Source: Microbacterium sp. LWH3-1.2 (GTDB lineage: Bacteria > Actinomycetota > Actinomycetes > Actinomycetales > Microbacteriaceae). From it: a stretch of 64,000 nt of DNA. The position numbers and the translations under genes are program-made. Numbering within the stretch: the first letter of the stretch is position 1; each line of letters starts with the position of its first letter. Location of the stretch: NCBI RefSeq assembly GCF_040675855.1, contig NZ_JBEGIK010000001.1:1054001-1118000 (forward strand). Reading direction: 5' to 3'. Below the pieces are notes generated by a model that was not told the DNA's origin, made no database searches, and saw nothing but the letters and a program-made list of their open reading frames with translations. Positions 24,078 through 31,693 of the stretch are shown here, piece after piece.

Positions 24078-24692
24078 TCAGTGCTGGCCGGCGGGACCGG
24101 CGCCGCGGCCGAGGCCGCGAGAGGCCAGGCCGCGGCGGCGGGCGAGCTTCGCGACGCCCGCCTTGCGGAGGCGGTCGGCCACGAGGATCCCGAGTGCGAC
24201 GCCCGCGACGCAGCTCGCGATCGTGAGGGCGAAGAACGCCACCAGCACCCACGGCTGCATGGCCCAGAGGTTGAAGGACTCGGCGGCGAGCACGGGGTAG
24301 ATCGCTCCGACGAAGACGGCGCCGGCGTAGTACTGCCACGTGCGCCACGACCGGTACAGGGTCACGAGGAACGCCAGCTCGGCGAAGAACGCCCACCAGA
24401 TCGCCGCGCCGAGGAACGGGAACACCACGAGCCCCGAGATCACGCCCACGAGGACGCCGGCGAACGGCCGCTCGAGCAGGCGCAGGGCGACGGTCGCGGG
24501 CAGCAGCCACAGCCCGGCGACCGCGACCGAGACGAACGGCACGGTGGCGAACAGCACGGTCGAGATCCAGCCGGCGCCCCACAGCATCACGCCGCCGGCG
24601 ACGCCGATCGCGGCGCATGTCAGCAGGTACGCGGTCGTCACGCGACCGCGGGTGCTCCGCGGCGGCGTGGGCGCCGCGGCGGGCCCGCTCAC
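24078..24692 (-). CDS. ECF transporter S component 2
   Basis: GTG at 24692 overlaps the stop of the siderophore-interacting protein gene by GTGA, giving a 204-residue membrane protein. It starts with a short Pro/Ala leader, then YLLTCAAIGVAGGVMLWGAG and five or six hydrophobic segments. The same opening LLTCAAIGVAxGV is found in the protein at 28443-28994, so the two are paralogues. S components bind the ligand and dock on the shared ATPase/T module. The sequence resembles the YkoE group (assigned to thiamine-precursor uptake), but the neighbouring siderophore-interacting protein and iron-box-like site argue for an iron compound. Ends with a basic tail RRRGLASRGLGRG. Confidence 0.82.
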   Translation of the reverse strand: MSGPAAAPTPPRSTRGRVTTAYLLTCAAIGVAGGVMLWGAGWISTVLFATVPFVSVAVAGLWLLPATVALRLLERPFAGVLVGVISGLVVFPFLGAAIWWAFFAELAFLVTLYRSWRTWQYYAGAVFVGAIYPVLAAESFNLWAMQPWVLVAFFALTIASCVAGVALGILVADRLRKAGVAKLARRRGLASRGLGRGAGPAGQH

Positions 24693-25561
24693 GAGTGGGC
24701 CTCGGCCGTCGCGCGCTGGGACTTCGGGGCGGGCGACGCGGCTCCGACGCGCCAGTAGCCGCAGAAGCTCACCACGTCCTTCGGGATGCCGCGCTCGCCG
24801 ACGAGGTGCCGGCGACCCTCGGTCGCGAGGGCCTGCTCGCCGACGACGTACGCGTGGAACGCAGCATCCGGAATCGAGGCGTCGCGGAGCGCCTGCAGGG
24901 CCGGGGTTCCGGGTTTGACGTCGGGGTCGCGGACGATCCAGCGCACGGCGACGCCGGTGGGGTGCGTGAAGTCGAGGGCGTCTTCGGCCGAGGGAACCTC
25001 GACGATCGCGAGCCCGGTGGCGTGCGACGGCAGCGAGGAGCAGATGCCGGCGATCGCGGGAAGGCCCGTCTCGTCGGAGACGAGCACGACCCGATCGGTG
25101 CCGCGGTCGGGGTTGAAGGTGAGGCCCTCGTCGATCACGACGACGCTCTCGCCCGCGTGGCATGACTGCGCCCACCGCGAGGCCGGGCCGGCCGTGCCGT
25201 CGGCCGCGGAGCCGTGGATCACGAAGTCGACGTCGAGCTCGGCGCCCGTGGTGGCCGTCGCGGGACGGAAGGCGCGGACGGTGTAGTTGCGCATGACGGG
25301 CCGCACACCGTCGGGGATGCGAAGGTACTTGAGGTACCCGAGCATCTTGTTCGCCTTCGCGGGGAGTCGCTCGAGGCCCTCGTCGCCGCCGAGCGGGAGG
25401 AACAGGCGGAACCACTGGTCGTAACCCATCGGCCGGAACCGGTCGATCTCGCCGCCGCCCAGCGTCACGCGGATCCAGTGCGCAGACAGGCGCTCGGTGC
25501 GCAGCACCGTGAGGTGCACGAGACCCTGCGTCTCGGGCTTGACCAGTCGGGGATGGGCCAT
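24689..25561 (-). CDS. Siderophore-interacting protein (FAD-dependent ferric reductase family)
   Basis: The 290-residue protein belongs to the ViuB/SIP family that releases iron from ferric siderophores by FAD-dependent reduction. The N-terminal barrel has RPVMRNYTVRAFRP (R-x-Y-T flavin motif) and VDFVIHG. The NAD(P)H domain includes VVLVSDETGLPAIAGI and HAYVVGEQALATEGRRHLV, and the end has GYWRVG. A strong AAGGAG precedes the ATG. It lies within the ECF transporter operon, 33 bases after the T component, suggesting that the transported ligand is an iron chelate. Typical length; complete. Confidence 0.92.
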   Translation of the reverse strand: MAHPRLVKPETQGLVHLTVLRTERLSAHWIRVTLGGGEIDRFRPMGYDQWFRLFLPLGGDEGLERLPAKANKMLGYLKYLRIPDGVRPVMRNYTVRAFRPATATTGAELDVDFVIHGSAADGTAGPASRWAQSCHAGESVVVIDEGLTFNPDRGTDRVVLVSDETGLPAIAGICSSLPSHATGLAIVEVPSAEDALDFTHPTGVAVRWIVRDPDVKPGTPALQALRDASIPDAAFHAYVVGEQALATEGRRHLVGERGIPKDVVSFCGYWRVGAASPAPKSQRATAEAHS

Positions 25562-25594
25562 GTCGGTGCTCCTTGTCGGGAGGGCGAGGGGGTC

Positions 25595-26443
25595 TCAGAG
25601 GCCCCAGGGGAAGAAGACGGCGAACACCGCGGCCGACGCCGCCCAGAACGCGATCACGAACACCGTGTCGCGCGTGCGCCACGGAACGAGGTACCGCTCG
25701 GTGCGGTCGGGGTGGGCGCCGAACGCGCGCGCGTCCATCGCGAGGGCGACGCGCTCGGCGTGGCGGATCGCGCCGGCCATGAGCGGCACGACGTACCCGA
25801 ACCAGCGGGCGATCGCGGCGAACGGTCCGCGGTCGCCGTGGGCGCCACGCACGCGGTGCGCCTGGCGGATGACGTCCAGCTCATGCCCGAACCGCGGGAC
25901 GAAGCGGAATGCCGCCAGCGCCGTGTACCCGATGCGGTAGGGAACGCGCAGCTGCTGGACGGCGGCGCGCACGAGGTCGGGGCCGGTTGTCGAGAGGCCG
26001 GCGATGAGCGTGAGGGCGAGGATCGCGGCGAGGCGCAGCCCCGTCGCGAAGCCGACCTCGAGGGCTCCGCCGTACATCGTCCAGCCGCCGATCTGCCACA
26101 CCACGACGGACTGGTCGACCCGCGACGCATCGGTCCAGAGGGCGAACCCGAAGCCGATCACGAGCGCGCTCAGCGGCAGCGCCAGGAACAGGATCGCCGC
26201 GAGACGTCGCGTGAACGACGCCCCCACCAGCAGCACGACGTACGCGAGCGCGAGCAAGGCCGCCGGGGTCGCAGCATCCCGGACGAACACGAGCAGCACC
26301 ATCGCTGGCAGCGGGGCGGCGAGCTTCGCGAGCGGGTTCATTCCATACAGGAATCGAACAGCGGATGCCTCGACCCGCCGCGCGTAGGGATCGAACGTCG
26401 AGTGCGCCGCCGTCGCCGCGGTGAGAGGGCCGGTGTCGGTCAC
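25595..26443 (-). CDS. ECF transporter T component (EcfT/YkoC/CbiQ-like)
   Basis: This 282-residue membrane protein couples the ATPases to the S component. It has about five membrane segments and the two cytoplasmic coupling helices near the C-terminus, with HAERVALAMDARAFGAHPDRT as the short Ala-Arg motif region and IRQAHRVRGAHGD before it. GTG at 26443 overlaps the stop of the double-ATPase gene by GTGA. It precedes the siderophore-interacting protein gene in the same operon. Confidence 0.9.
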   Translation of the reverse strand: MTDTGPLTAATAAHSTFDPYARRVEASAVRFLYGMNPLAKLAAPLPAMVLLVFVRDAATPAALLALAYVVLLVGASFTRRLAAILFLALPLSALVIGFGFALWTDASRVDQSVVVWQIGGWTMYGGALEVGFATGLRLAAILALTLIAGLSTTGPDLVRAAVQQLRVPYRIGYTALAAFRFVPRFGHELDVIRQAHRVRGAHGDRGPFAAIARWFGYVVPLMAGAIRHAERVALAMDARAFGAHPDRTERYLVPWRTRDTVFVIAFWAASAAVFAVFFPWGL

Positions 26444-28362
26444 GCGGCGCCTCCCGTCGTGTGCGGGGTGGCAACGGGTGCGGCATCTGCGCCGGGGGTC
26501 GTGCCGTTCTCAGGACGGATGGACCTGGGCGGGGGGAAGTGCCCGGCTTCGACCGGATTCGAGGCGTCGGTCCTGAGAACGGTGGGCGGAGTGGGCGTGT
26601 ACGTGCCGGGGAGGTCGGCGAGGCGGGCGACGCGTGCGAGCTCGGGGTGGTTGCGCACCCCCAGGAGAGCACGGCGGAGCGGCGGCGGGCGCAGGCCCGC
26701 GCGCGCGATGAGCGCGTCGTCGGCGAAGACGTCGGCGGTCGGGCCCTCGGCGAGCACGCGGCCGTCGGCGAGCACGACGGTGCGGTCGGCGTAGTCGGTG
26801 ACGAGTTGCATGTCGTGGGTGACGACGACGATCGTGGTGCCTTCGGCGTTGAGCTCCGAGAGGAGGGAGAGCAGCTCGTCGGCGCGAGCGCGGTCCTGGC
26901 CGAAGGTCGGCTCGTCGAGCACGAGCACCGGGGCTCCGGCCACGAGCGCGGTGCCCACCGACAGGCGGCGCTTCTGCCCACCTGACAGCAGGAACGGATG
27001 ACTGTCGGCCTTCGCCGCAAGTCCGAACCGATCAAGCAGAGCCTCGGTGCGGGTTCGCACCTCCCCCTCGGAGAGACGCCGTCCGCGCAGGCCGTGCGCG
27101 ATCTCGTCGAAGACGGTGTGCGCGATGAACTGATGCTCGGGGTTCTGGAACACGAACCCGATCCGGGAGCCGAGGGTGCGGGCGTCGGCGCGGCCGACGT
27201 CGAGCCCGTCGACGTGCACGGTGCCCTTGGGTGGGGAGACGACCCCGGCGAGAGCCTGGATGAGGCTCGTCTTGCCCGCGCCGTTCGCCCCGACGATGGC
27301 CACGAAGGAGCCGCGGGGGATGTCGAGGTCGATGCCGTGGAGCACCTCGGTGCGTCCGCGGCGAAGAGTGAGGTTCCGGACGGTGATGAGTCGGGCGGCG
27401 CTGCTCGCCGGTTCTGCGCGTTCCGACTCTGCGTCTCGACTCGCACGCTCGCTCGACGACCCCGTTCCTCGCTCGCTCAACGAGCGAGAAATCGGCGCAG
27501 GCTCCGCGTCGAGCGCGGTGCGGAGCTCGTCGGGTGTCAGCGGCAGCGGGTCGAGCGTGAACCCGGCGCGGCGGAGCCGCAGGGCGGCGATCGTCGACAC
27601 CGGCAGCCACACGCCCATGGCGTGCAGGTCTTCGGCGCGGTCGCGCAGCACGTGGTCCACGGTGCCGTCGGCGGCGAGGAATCCGTCATGGTCGAGCACG
27701 ACGACCCGGTCGACGAACCCGACGGCGGCGTCGAGGTTGTGCTCCACGAGGAGGATGGCACGGTCGCCGGCGGCGACGAGCTCGGCCAGCGCCGCGTAGA
27801 CCTCCTCGATCCCGGCAGGGTCGAGATTCGCGGTCGGCTCGTCGAGGACGAGCAGGGGCGAGCCCATCGCGAGGGCGCACGCGATCGCGAGCCGCTGGCG
27901 TCCGCCGCCCGACAGGCGATCGGGGTTCTCACGCCGGCGCTCCCACAGGTCTACTCGACGCAGCGCCTCCTCGGCGCGGGCGAGCACCTCGGACACCGGC
28001 ATCCGCAGGTTCTCCGGTCCGAACGCCACCTCGTCGAGGAGCGTGCCGGTCACGAGCTGCGCGTCGGGGTCCTGGAAGACCATGCCGACGCGCGTGCTGA
28101 GCTCGGCGACCGGCGTCGCCCGGGTGTCGAGCCCGTCCACCTCGACCGCCCCCGTCACCGTCGCCGGCACGGCCTGCGGCAGCAGCCCGTTGAGCGCGAG
28201 TGTCAGCGTGGACTTGCCCGACCCGCTCGGTCCGAGCAGCAGCACGACCTCGCCCTGGGCGATGTCGAACGACACGGATGCCGGCGCCGGCGTGGTCTCG
28301 CCGTCGTGGGTGACGCCGAGCTCGCGCACCCGCAGCAACGGCACGGCAGAGGACACGGGCAT
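26440..28362 (-). CDS. ECF transporter fused double ATPase (YkoD-like)
   Basis: The 640-residue protein has two complete ABC domains. The first has LLGPSGSGKSTLTLAL, LSGGGRQRLAIACAL and LLVLDEPTANLDPAG; the second, after a charged linker near residues 290-330, has IVGANGAGKTSLIQAL, LSGGQKRRLSVGTAL and VLVLDEPTFGQD. Fusion of the two ECF ATPases is normal for YkoD-type actinobacterial proteins. The C-terminal ~70 residues are Pro-rich, and part of that tail is encoded by an inverted repeat (26504-26582). The start at 28362 lies about 20 bases from an iron-box-like palindrome, so the A-T-SIP-S operon is probably iron regulated. Confidence 0.92.
   Translation of the reverse strand: MPVSSAVPLLRVRELGVTHDGETTPAPASVSFDIAQGEVVLLLGPSGSGKSTLTLALNGLLPQAVPATVTGAVEVDGLDTRATPVAELSTRVGMVFQDPDAQLVTGTLLDEVAFGPENLRMPVSEVLARAEEALRRVDLWERRRENPDRLSGGGRQRLAIACALAMGSPLLVLDEPTANLDPAGIEEVYAALAELVAAGDRAILLVEHNLDAAVGFVDRVVVLDHDGFLAADGTVDHVLRDRAEDLHAMGVWLPVSTIAALRLRRAGFTLDPLPLTPDELRTALDAEPAPISRSLSERGTGSSSERASRDAESERAEPASSAARLITVRNLTLRRGRTEVLHGIDLDIPRGSFVAIVGANGAGKTSLIQALAGVVSPPKGTVHVDGLDVGRADARTLGSRIGFVFQNPEHQFIAHTVFDEIAHGLRGRRLSEGEVRTRTEALLDRFGLAAKADSHPFLLSGGQKRRLSVGTALVAGAPVLVLDEPTFGQDRARADELLSLLSELNAEGTTIVVVTHDMQLVTDYADRTVVLADGRVLAEGPTADVFADDALIARAGLRPPPLRRALLGVRNHPELARVARLADLPGTYTPTPPTVLRTDASNPVEAGHFPPPRSIRPENGTTPGADAAPVATPHTTGGAA
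26504..26582. repeat. 13-bp inverted repeat inside the ATPase tail
   Basis: CCGTTCTCAGGAC (26504-26516) and its exact complement (26570-26582) flank 53 bases. Both arms are translated as part of the Pro-rich C-terminal tail of the double ATPase (phrases TVLRTD and RPENGT). The spacing and arm style match intergenic inverted repeats elsewhere in this window, so an element may have inserted near the 3' end of the gene and extended the reading frame. Confidence 0.6.
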
Positions 28363-28380
28363 CCGATCGTCGAGGGAAAC

Positions 28381-28394
28381 TTAGCCTTCCCTAA
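28381..28394. promoter_or_regulatory. Iron-box-like (DtxR/IdeR) palindrome before the ECF operon
   Basis: TTAGCCTTCCCTAA agrees with 12 of the 14 right-hand positions of the actinobacterial iron box consensus TTAGGTTAGCCTAACCTAA. It overlaps the likely promoter and is 19 bases before the ATG of the double-ATPase gene. DtxR/IdeR with ferrous iron would repress here, so the transporter should be made in iron starvation. Confidence 0.6.
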
Positions 28395-28442
28395 CTTACC
28401 GGTCGACCCGATGGCGGCGAAACGGCACCGCGCACGCGCGAA

Positions 28443-28994
28443 TCAGCGCTGACTGCGCCGGGCGACCCCCGCGCGGCGCAGTGCGGAGCCGATCGCGAGG
28501 CCGACGGCCGTCCAGGCGACGGGCCCGATGACGAACAGGGCCACGTACACGATCTGCCCCCACAGCGGGAAGCGCGTCACATCGGCCGCGATCCAGATGG
28601 CGGCCGCGATGACCGCGCCCACGATCACCGCCGAGAGGAAGAAGCGCCACGGCTCCCAGCGCTTGTAGCGCGAGGTCGCCGCGACGAGCTCCTGGAGCCC
28701 GCCGACGAGGAGGGCGGTGCCGATGTAGCGGCCGATCCAGAGGGGGACGACAGCACTCGCGACCAGCGCGGCGACCATGTGGGTGATGAGCGCGACCCAG
28801 GGGCGGCGGAGCAGCTCCTGCGCCACGACGCCGGGCAGCACGTGGACACCGAGTACGAGCCCGTACAGGATCGGCGCGCCGGCCGAGACGAAGCCGCTGA
28901 TCGCCCCCGCGCCCGCCTGCAGAACGCCGGTCGCGACGCCGATCGCGGCACAGGTGAGCAGAACGCTCGTCGAAATCCGGGTGCGGGCCGCCAC
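28443..28994 (-). CDS. ECF transporter S component 1
   Basis: GTG at 28994 gives 183 residues of membrane protein that open with LLTCAAIGVATGVLQAGAGAI, close to the S component at 24078-24692. Six hydrophobic stretches follow, with VLPGVVAQELLRRPWVALITH and YKRWEPWRFFLSAVI in the loops. A TACGCT box lies six bases before the GTG, so the message is probably leaderless. It is upstream of the ATPase gene, separated by the iron-box-like site, and could be cotranscribed or separate. Having two S paralogues suggests two related ligands, or a heteromeric ligand-binding unit. Confidence 0.82.
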   Translation of the reverse strand: MAARTRISTSVLLTCAAIGVATGVLQAGAGAISGFVSAGAPILYGLVLGVHVLPGVVAQELLRRPWVALITHMVAALVASAVVPLWIGRYIGTALLVGGLQELVAATSRYKRWEPWRFFLSAVIVGAVIAAAIWIAADVTRFPLWGQIVYVALFVIGPVAWTAVGLAIGSALRRAGVARRSQR

Positions 28995-29000
28995 CTGCCC

Positions 29001-29006
29001 AGCGTA
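29001..29006 (-). promoter_or_regulatory. -10 box of ECF S component 1
   Basis: TACGCT on the minus strand lies six bases from the GTG start, the spacing expected for leaderless transcription. Confidence 0.45.
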
Positions 29007-29082
29007 CTGGGATGGGGCCGCGCGATTCTCACTGAATCCTCATTCACCGAGATTCATCTGAGGCCCGGGCTCCTCTGCGTTG

Positions 29083-29121
29083 CGGATGACGGATGCTGCG
29101 CGCCGCAGCATCCGTCATCCG
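29083..29121. terminator. 18-bp-stem hairpin after the pirin gene
   Basis: CGGATGACGGATGCTGCG pairs perfectly with its complement around CGC. With one bulged G, the stem extends five more pairs. It follows the minus-strand pirin gene and shares the CGGATGCYGC core. Confidence 0.8.
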
Positions 29122-29140
29122 AACGCGTGTGCGCGGAACG

Positions 29141-30127
29141 TCACAGGCGGCGGCGGCGCCGCGTGAGGCGCACGGCCGGCATCGGCGGGGCGGGGATGCG
29201 CTCGTCCCCGTGGTCGACGACGTGGCCGAAACGGTCGGAGCCCGACTCCCAGGCCTCGCGGGCCTCGACGATCTCTTCGTGGGTGCGGCCGACGAAGTTC
29301 CACCACATGACGACGTCGTCCTCGAAGGGCTCGCCGCCGAGGAGGAACAGCGTCGCACCGGCAGGGCTCGAGATCACGACGTCGTCTCGGTGCGTGCCCA
29401 GGTAGAGGAGGTGCGCCGCGTCGACGACGACGTCGTCGCCCGCGTCCGCGACGACCGCGGCCTCGCCGTAGACGGCGACGAGCGCGTGCTCCCAGGCGGG
29501 GTCGAGCGGCACAGTGACGCTCGAGCCGGCCGGAATCCGCAGCTCGGCGCCGACGATCGGCGTGTACACCGTGGCGGGGGACGCGACGCCGGCGAGTTCG
29601 CCGAGCACGATCGTGGCCGATCCTGCTTCACCCGTGATCGGGCGCAGCGCCAGCTCAGGCAGCACCGCGTGCTGCTCGAACGCGGGTCCGCCGTGTCGGC
29701 GCGACTCGGGAAGGGCGACCCAGAGCTGCAGCGCGTCGAGGGGTGCGGCGTCTTCTCCCACGGAGTATTCGGAGTGCGAGATGCCCGCGCCGCTCGTCAT
29801 GAGGTTGAGGGCGCCGCGGCGCACGACGACATCGCTGCCGACGGAGTCGCGATGGCGCACGTCCCCGAGATATGGCCACGTGACGGTCTGAAGACCGATG
29901 TGCGGGTGGGGCTCGACGCGCATGCGCGTCTCCTGCGGTCCGAACCTGTCGAGGAAGCACCAGGCGCCGACGAGCGGCAGCTCGCGCTGCGGCAGCGCGC
30001 GGTGCACCGACATGGCGCGGACGCCGCCGAGCGGCACCTCGCGGGCCTCGAGCAGCAGAGTGCGCGGGCCGGCGCACTCGACCGCGGATTCGGTGGCGAC
30101 CGCGTCGTCGGCGTCCAGTCGGGTCAC
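29141..30127 (-). CDS. Pirin family protein
   Basis: This cupin-type protein of 328 residues has the pirin metal motif HPHIGLQTVTWP with the further ligands in RGALNLMTSGAGISHSE, followed by DALQLWVALPE. The second cupin half ends with WWNFVGRTHEEIVEAREAWE, the pirin C-terminal signature. Bacterial pirins can act as quercetinases or as redox-linked regulators; which applies here cannot be told. GTG at 30127 follows a GGAG at good spacing and lies just after the GNAT stop. A GTG at 30169 would overlap the GNAT gene and add 14 residues. Confidence 0.9.
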   Translation of the reverse strand: MTRLDADDAVATESAVECAGPRTLLLEAREVPLGGVRAMSVHRALPQRELPLVGAWCFLDRFGPQETRMRVEPHPHIGLQTVTWPYLGDVRHRDSVGSDVVVRRGALNLMTSGAGISHSEYSVGEDAAPLDALQLWVALPESRRHGGPAFEQHAVLPELALRPITGEAGSATIVLGELAGVASPATVYTPIVGAELRIPAGSSVTVPLDPAWEHALVAVYGEAAVVADAGDDVVVDAAHLLYLGTHRDDVVISSPAGATLFLLGGEPFEDDVVMWWNFVGRTHEEIVEAREAWESGSDRFGHVVDHGDERIPAPPMPAVRLTRRRRRL

Positions 30128-30141
30128 GTCAGCGGCTCCGA

Positions 30142-30468
30142 TCACTCCGGGTGCGGCTGGTCGGGCCACTCGACGGTGAGCCCGGGCACGTCGTGGCTGC
30201 GCAGGTACTTCGTCACCACGGGGCAGTGCGGCACGACCGTCTCGCCTCGGCGCGCAGCATCCGCCATCGCCTCCGCCACGACGATCTGCGCGAGGCCCCG
30301 ACCGCGGAAGGCCGGGTCGACCTCGGTGTGCGGGAAGTGCAGGCGCCCCCTGGGGTCGATGCGGAAGACGGTGAAGCCGGCGAGCACGTCGTCGACGTGC
30401 ACCTCGTAGCGGCGGTCCTCGTCGTTGCGGGTCACGATGGTCTGCGTCTGTGTCTGCGTCTCGGTCAC
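30142..30468 (-). CDS. GNAT family N-acetyltransferase, small YjdJ-like form
   Basis: GTG at 30468 follows GGAAGG at six bases, giving 108 residues. The core GRLHFPHTEVDPAFRGRGLAQIVVAEAMADA is the acetyl-CoA binding region (R/Q-x-x-G-x-A type). It ends CPVVTKYLRSHDVPGL, typical of the small Gcn5-like proteins annotated as YjdJ/DUF-type acetyltransferases. A longer frame upstream was rejected because it contains no family sequence. Its stop lies 14 bases before the pirin start; the two may be cotranscribed. The substrate is unknown. Confidence 0.87.
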   Translation of the reverse strand: MTETQTQTQTIVTRNDEDRRYEVHVDDVLAGFTVFRIDPRGRLHFPHTEVDPAFRGRGLAQIVVAEAMADAARRGETVVPHCPVVTKYLRSHDVPGLTVEWPDQPHPE

Positions 30469-30671
30469 GTCAATCCTTCCGTCGTCGTTCTCAACGTACG
30501 TCGCCGCCGCGCGATTCCGCCACCGCGCGCACACGTGCACCCCTGGCGGGAAGCATGCGGCGGGTCTAACGTCGGCGTCATCCGCGGCGTCCGTGCGGGG
30601 CGAGGAGCACGGCGATGCAGCCGCGGGTCGATTCGGGGGAGTCGATCCGGTCAAGGATTCGAAGGGGAATC

Positions 30672-31529
30672 ATGAAACGACGCATTCTCGCCGCGCTGGC
30701 GGCGGTGGCACTCGCCCTCGGCCTGACAGGCGCCGGGGCCGCAAGCGCGACGGCCGCGCCGCCGCAGCCGGTGGCGAAATACGTGGCTCTCGGCGATTCC
30801 ATCGCGGCGGGCCAAGGCGGAGGGGTTCCCCTCGACTCGTGCGCGCGCACCGACGGAGGCTACGCCGCCCAGCTCGACGACGTGCCGAGGATCAGTCTGC
30901 TCCGCAACGCCGCCTGCACCGGGGCGACGATCGACGACACGTGGGCCCAGTTGTCGCAGGTGAACCGCGGCACCACGCTCGTGACGCTCACCGTGGGCGC
31001 GAACGACCTCGGCCTGGACACCGTCTACGCACCGTGCGCGACGGTTCCGGACGGCGGCGACCTCAACGCCTGCCTGGCGGCGGTCCAGGCAGTCATCGGC
31101 GACGCACCCGGGCTGATCGAGCCGCTCGCGATGCTGATCGCCGGCGTCGCGCAGCGCGCGCCGAACGCCACCATCGTCGTCACGGGCTACCCCTACCTGC
31201 TCGAGCCGGTGAACCTCGAAGAGTGTCTGGAGTTCCTGAGCATCCAGGGGTGCCAGGCCCTCACTTCCCTCGTCTTCGCCGTGAACAGCGCGACGGGCAC
31301 CCTCAACGGCGCCATCCAGGCAGCCGTGGCGATCGCCGCCGAGAACGGTGCGAACGTCGTCTACGCCGGCGTGGTCGAGGCGTTCGCCGGGCACGGTGTG
31401 CAGCTCGTTCCGGAGGCGCCGAGCGACCCGTGGTGGGGACTCGACCCGGTGAACGACCCGGCCGGCTTCCTGCACCCGACGTACGCCGGATACACCGCCT
31501 ACGCGCAAGTGATCCTGTCGGTGCTGTAG
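30672..31529 (+). CDS. Secreted SGNH/GDSL hydrolase
   Basis: The 285-residue protein starts with a Sec signal peptide (KRRILAALAAVALALGL, cleavage after ASATA). The SGNH blocks follow: YVALGDSIAAGQGGG with the nucleophile Ser, TVGANDLGL with the Asn, and DPAGFLHPTYAGY with the catalytic Asp and His. Four Cys pairs are consistent with an extracellular lipase or esterase like Streptomyces SGNH lipases. An AAGGGGAA lies just before the ATG. It ends before a strong hairpin. Substrate unknown. Confidence 0.92.
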   Translation: MKRRILAALAAVALALGLTGAGAASATAAPPQPVAKYVALGDSIAAGQGGGVPLDSCARTDGGYAAQLDDVPRISLLRNAACTGATIDDTWAQLSQVNRGTTLVTLTVGANDLGLDTVYAPCATVPDGGDLNACLAAVQAVIGDAPGLIEPLAMLIAGVAQRAPNATIVVTGYPYLLEPVNLEECLEFLSIQGCQALTSLVFAVNSATGTLNGAIQAAVAIAAENGANVVYAGVVEAFAGHGVQLVPEAPSDPWWGLDPVNDPAGFLHPTYAGYTAYAQVILSVL

Positions 31530-31573
31530 AGCCGACGCCACGGCCGCTCACGCCACGGTGCCGCGGCCGATGA

Positions 31574-31607
31574 GATGACGGATGCCGCAGCCGCGGCATC
31601 CGTCATC
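31574..31607. terminator. 15-bp-stem hairpin after the SGNH hydrolase gene
   Basis: GATGACGGATGCCGC pairs perfectly with its complement around AGCC, 45 bases after the stop. It is another copy of the CGGATGCYGC hairpin family. Confidence 0.82.
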
Positions 31608-31693
31608 GTCTGCTGTCGTTCCGGATCGGCGGAGGAGGCGTCCCCCACCCCAGGGGCAGAAGAGCGGATGCTGCGACCTGGCAGACTCGGACG

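Noticed and set aside
28362..28443. TPP riboswitch expected for a thiamine-type ECF transporter
   Set aside because: The 80-base gap lacks the conserved TPP riboswitch phrases; the only clear signal is the iron-box-like palindrome.
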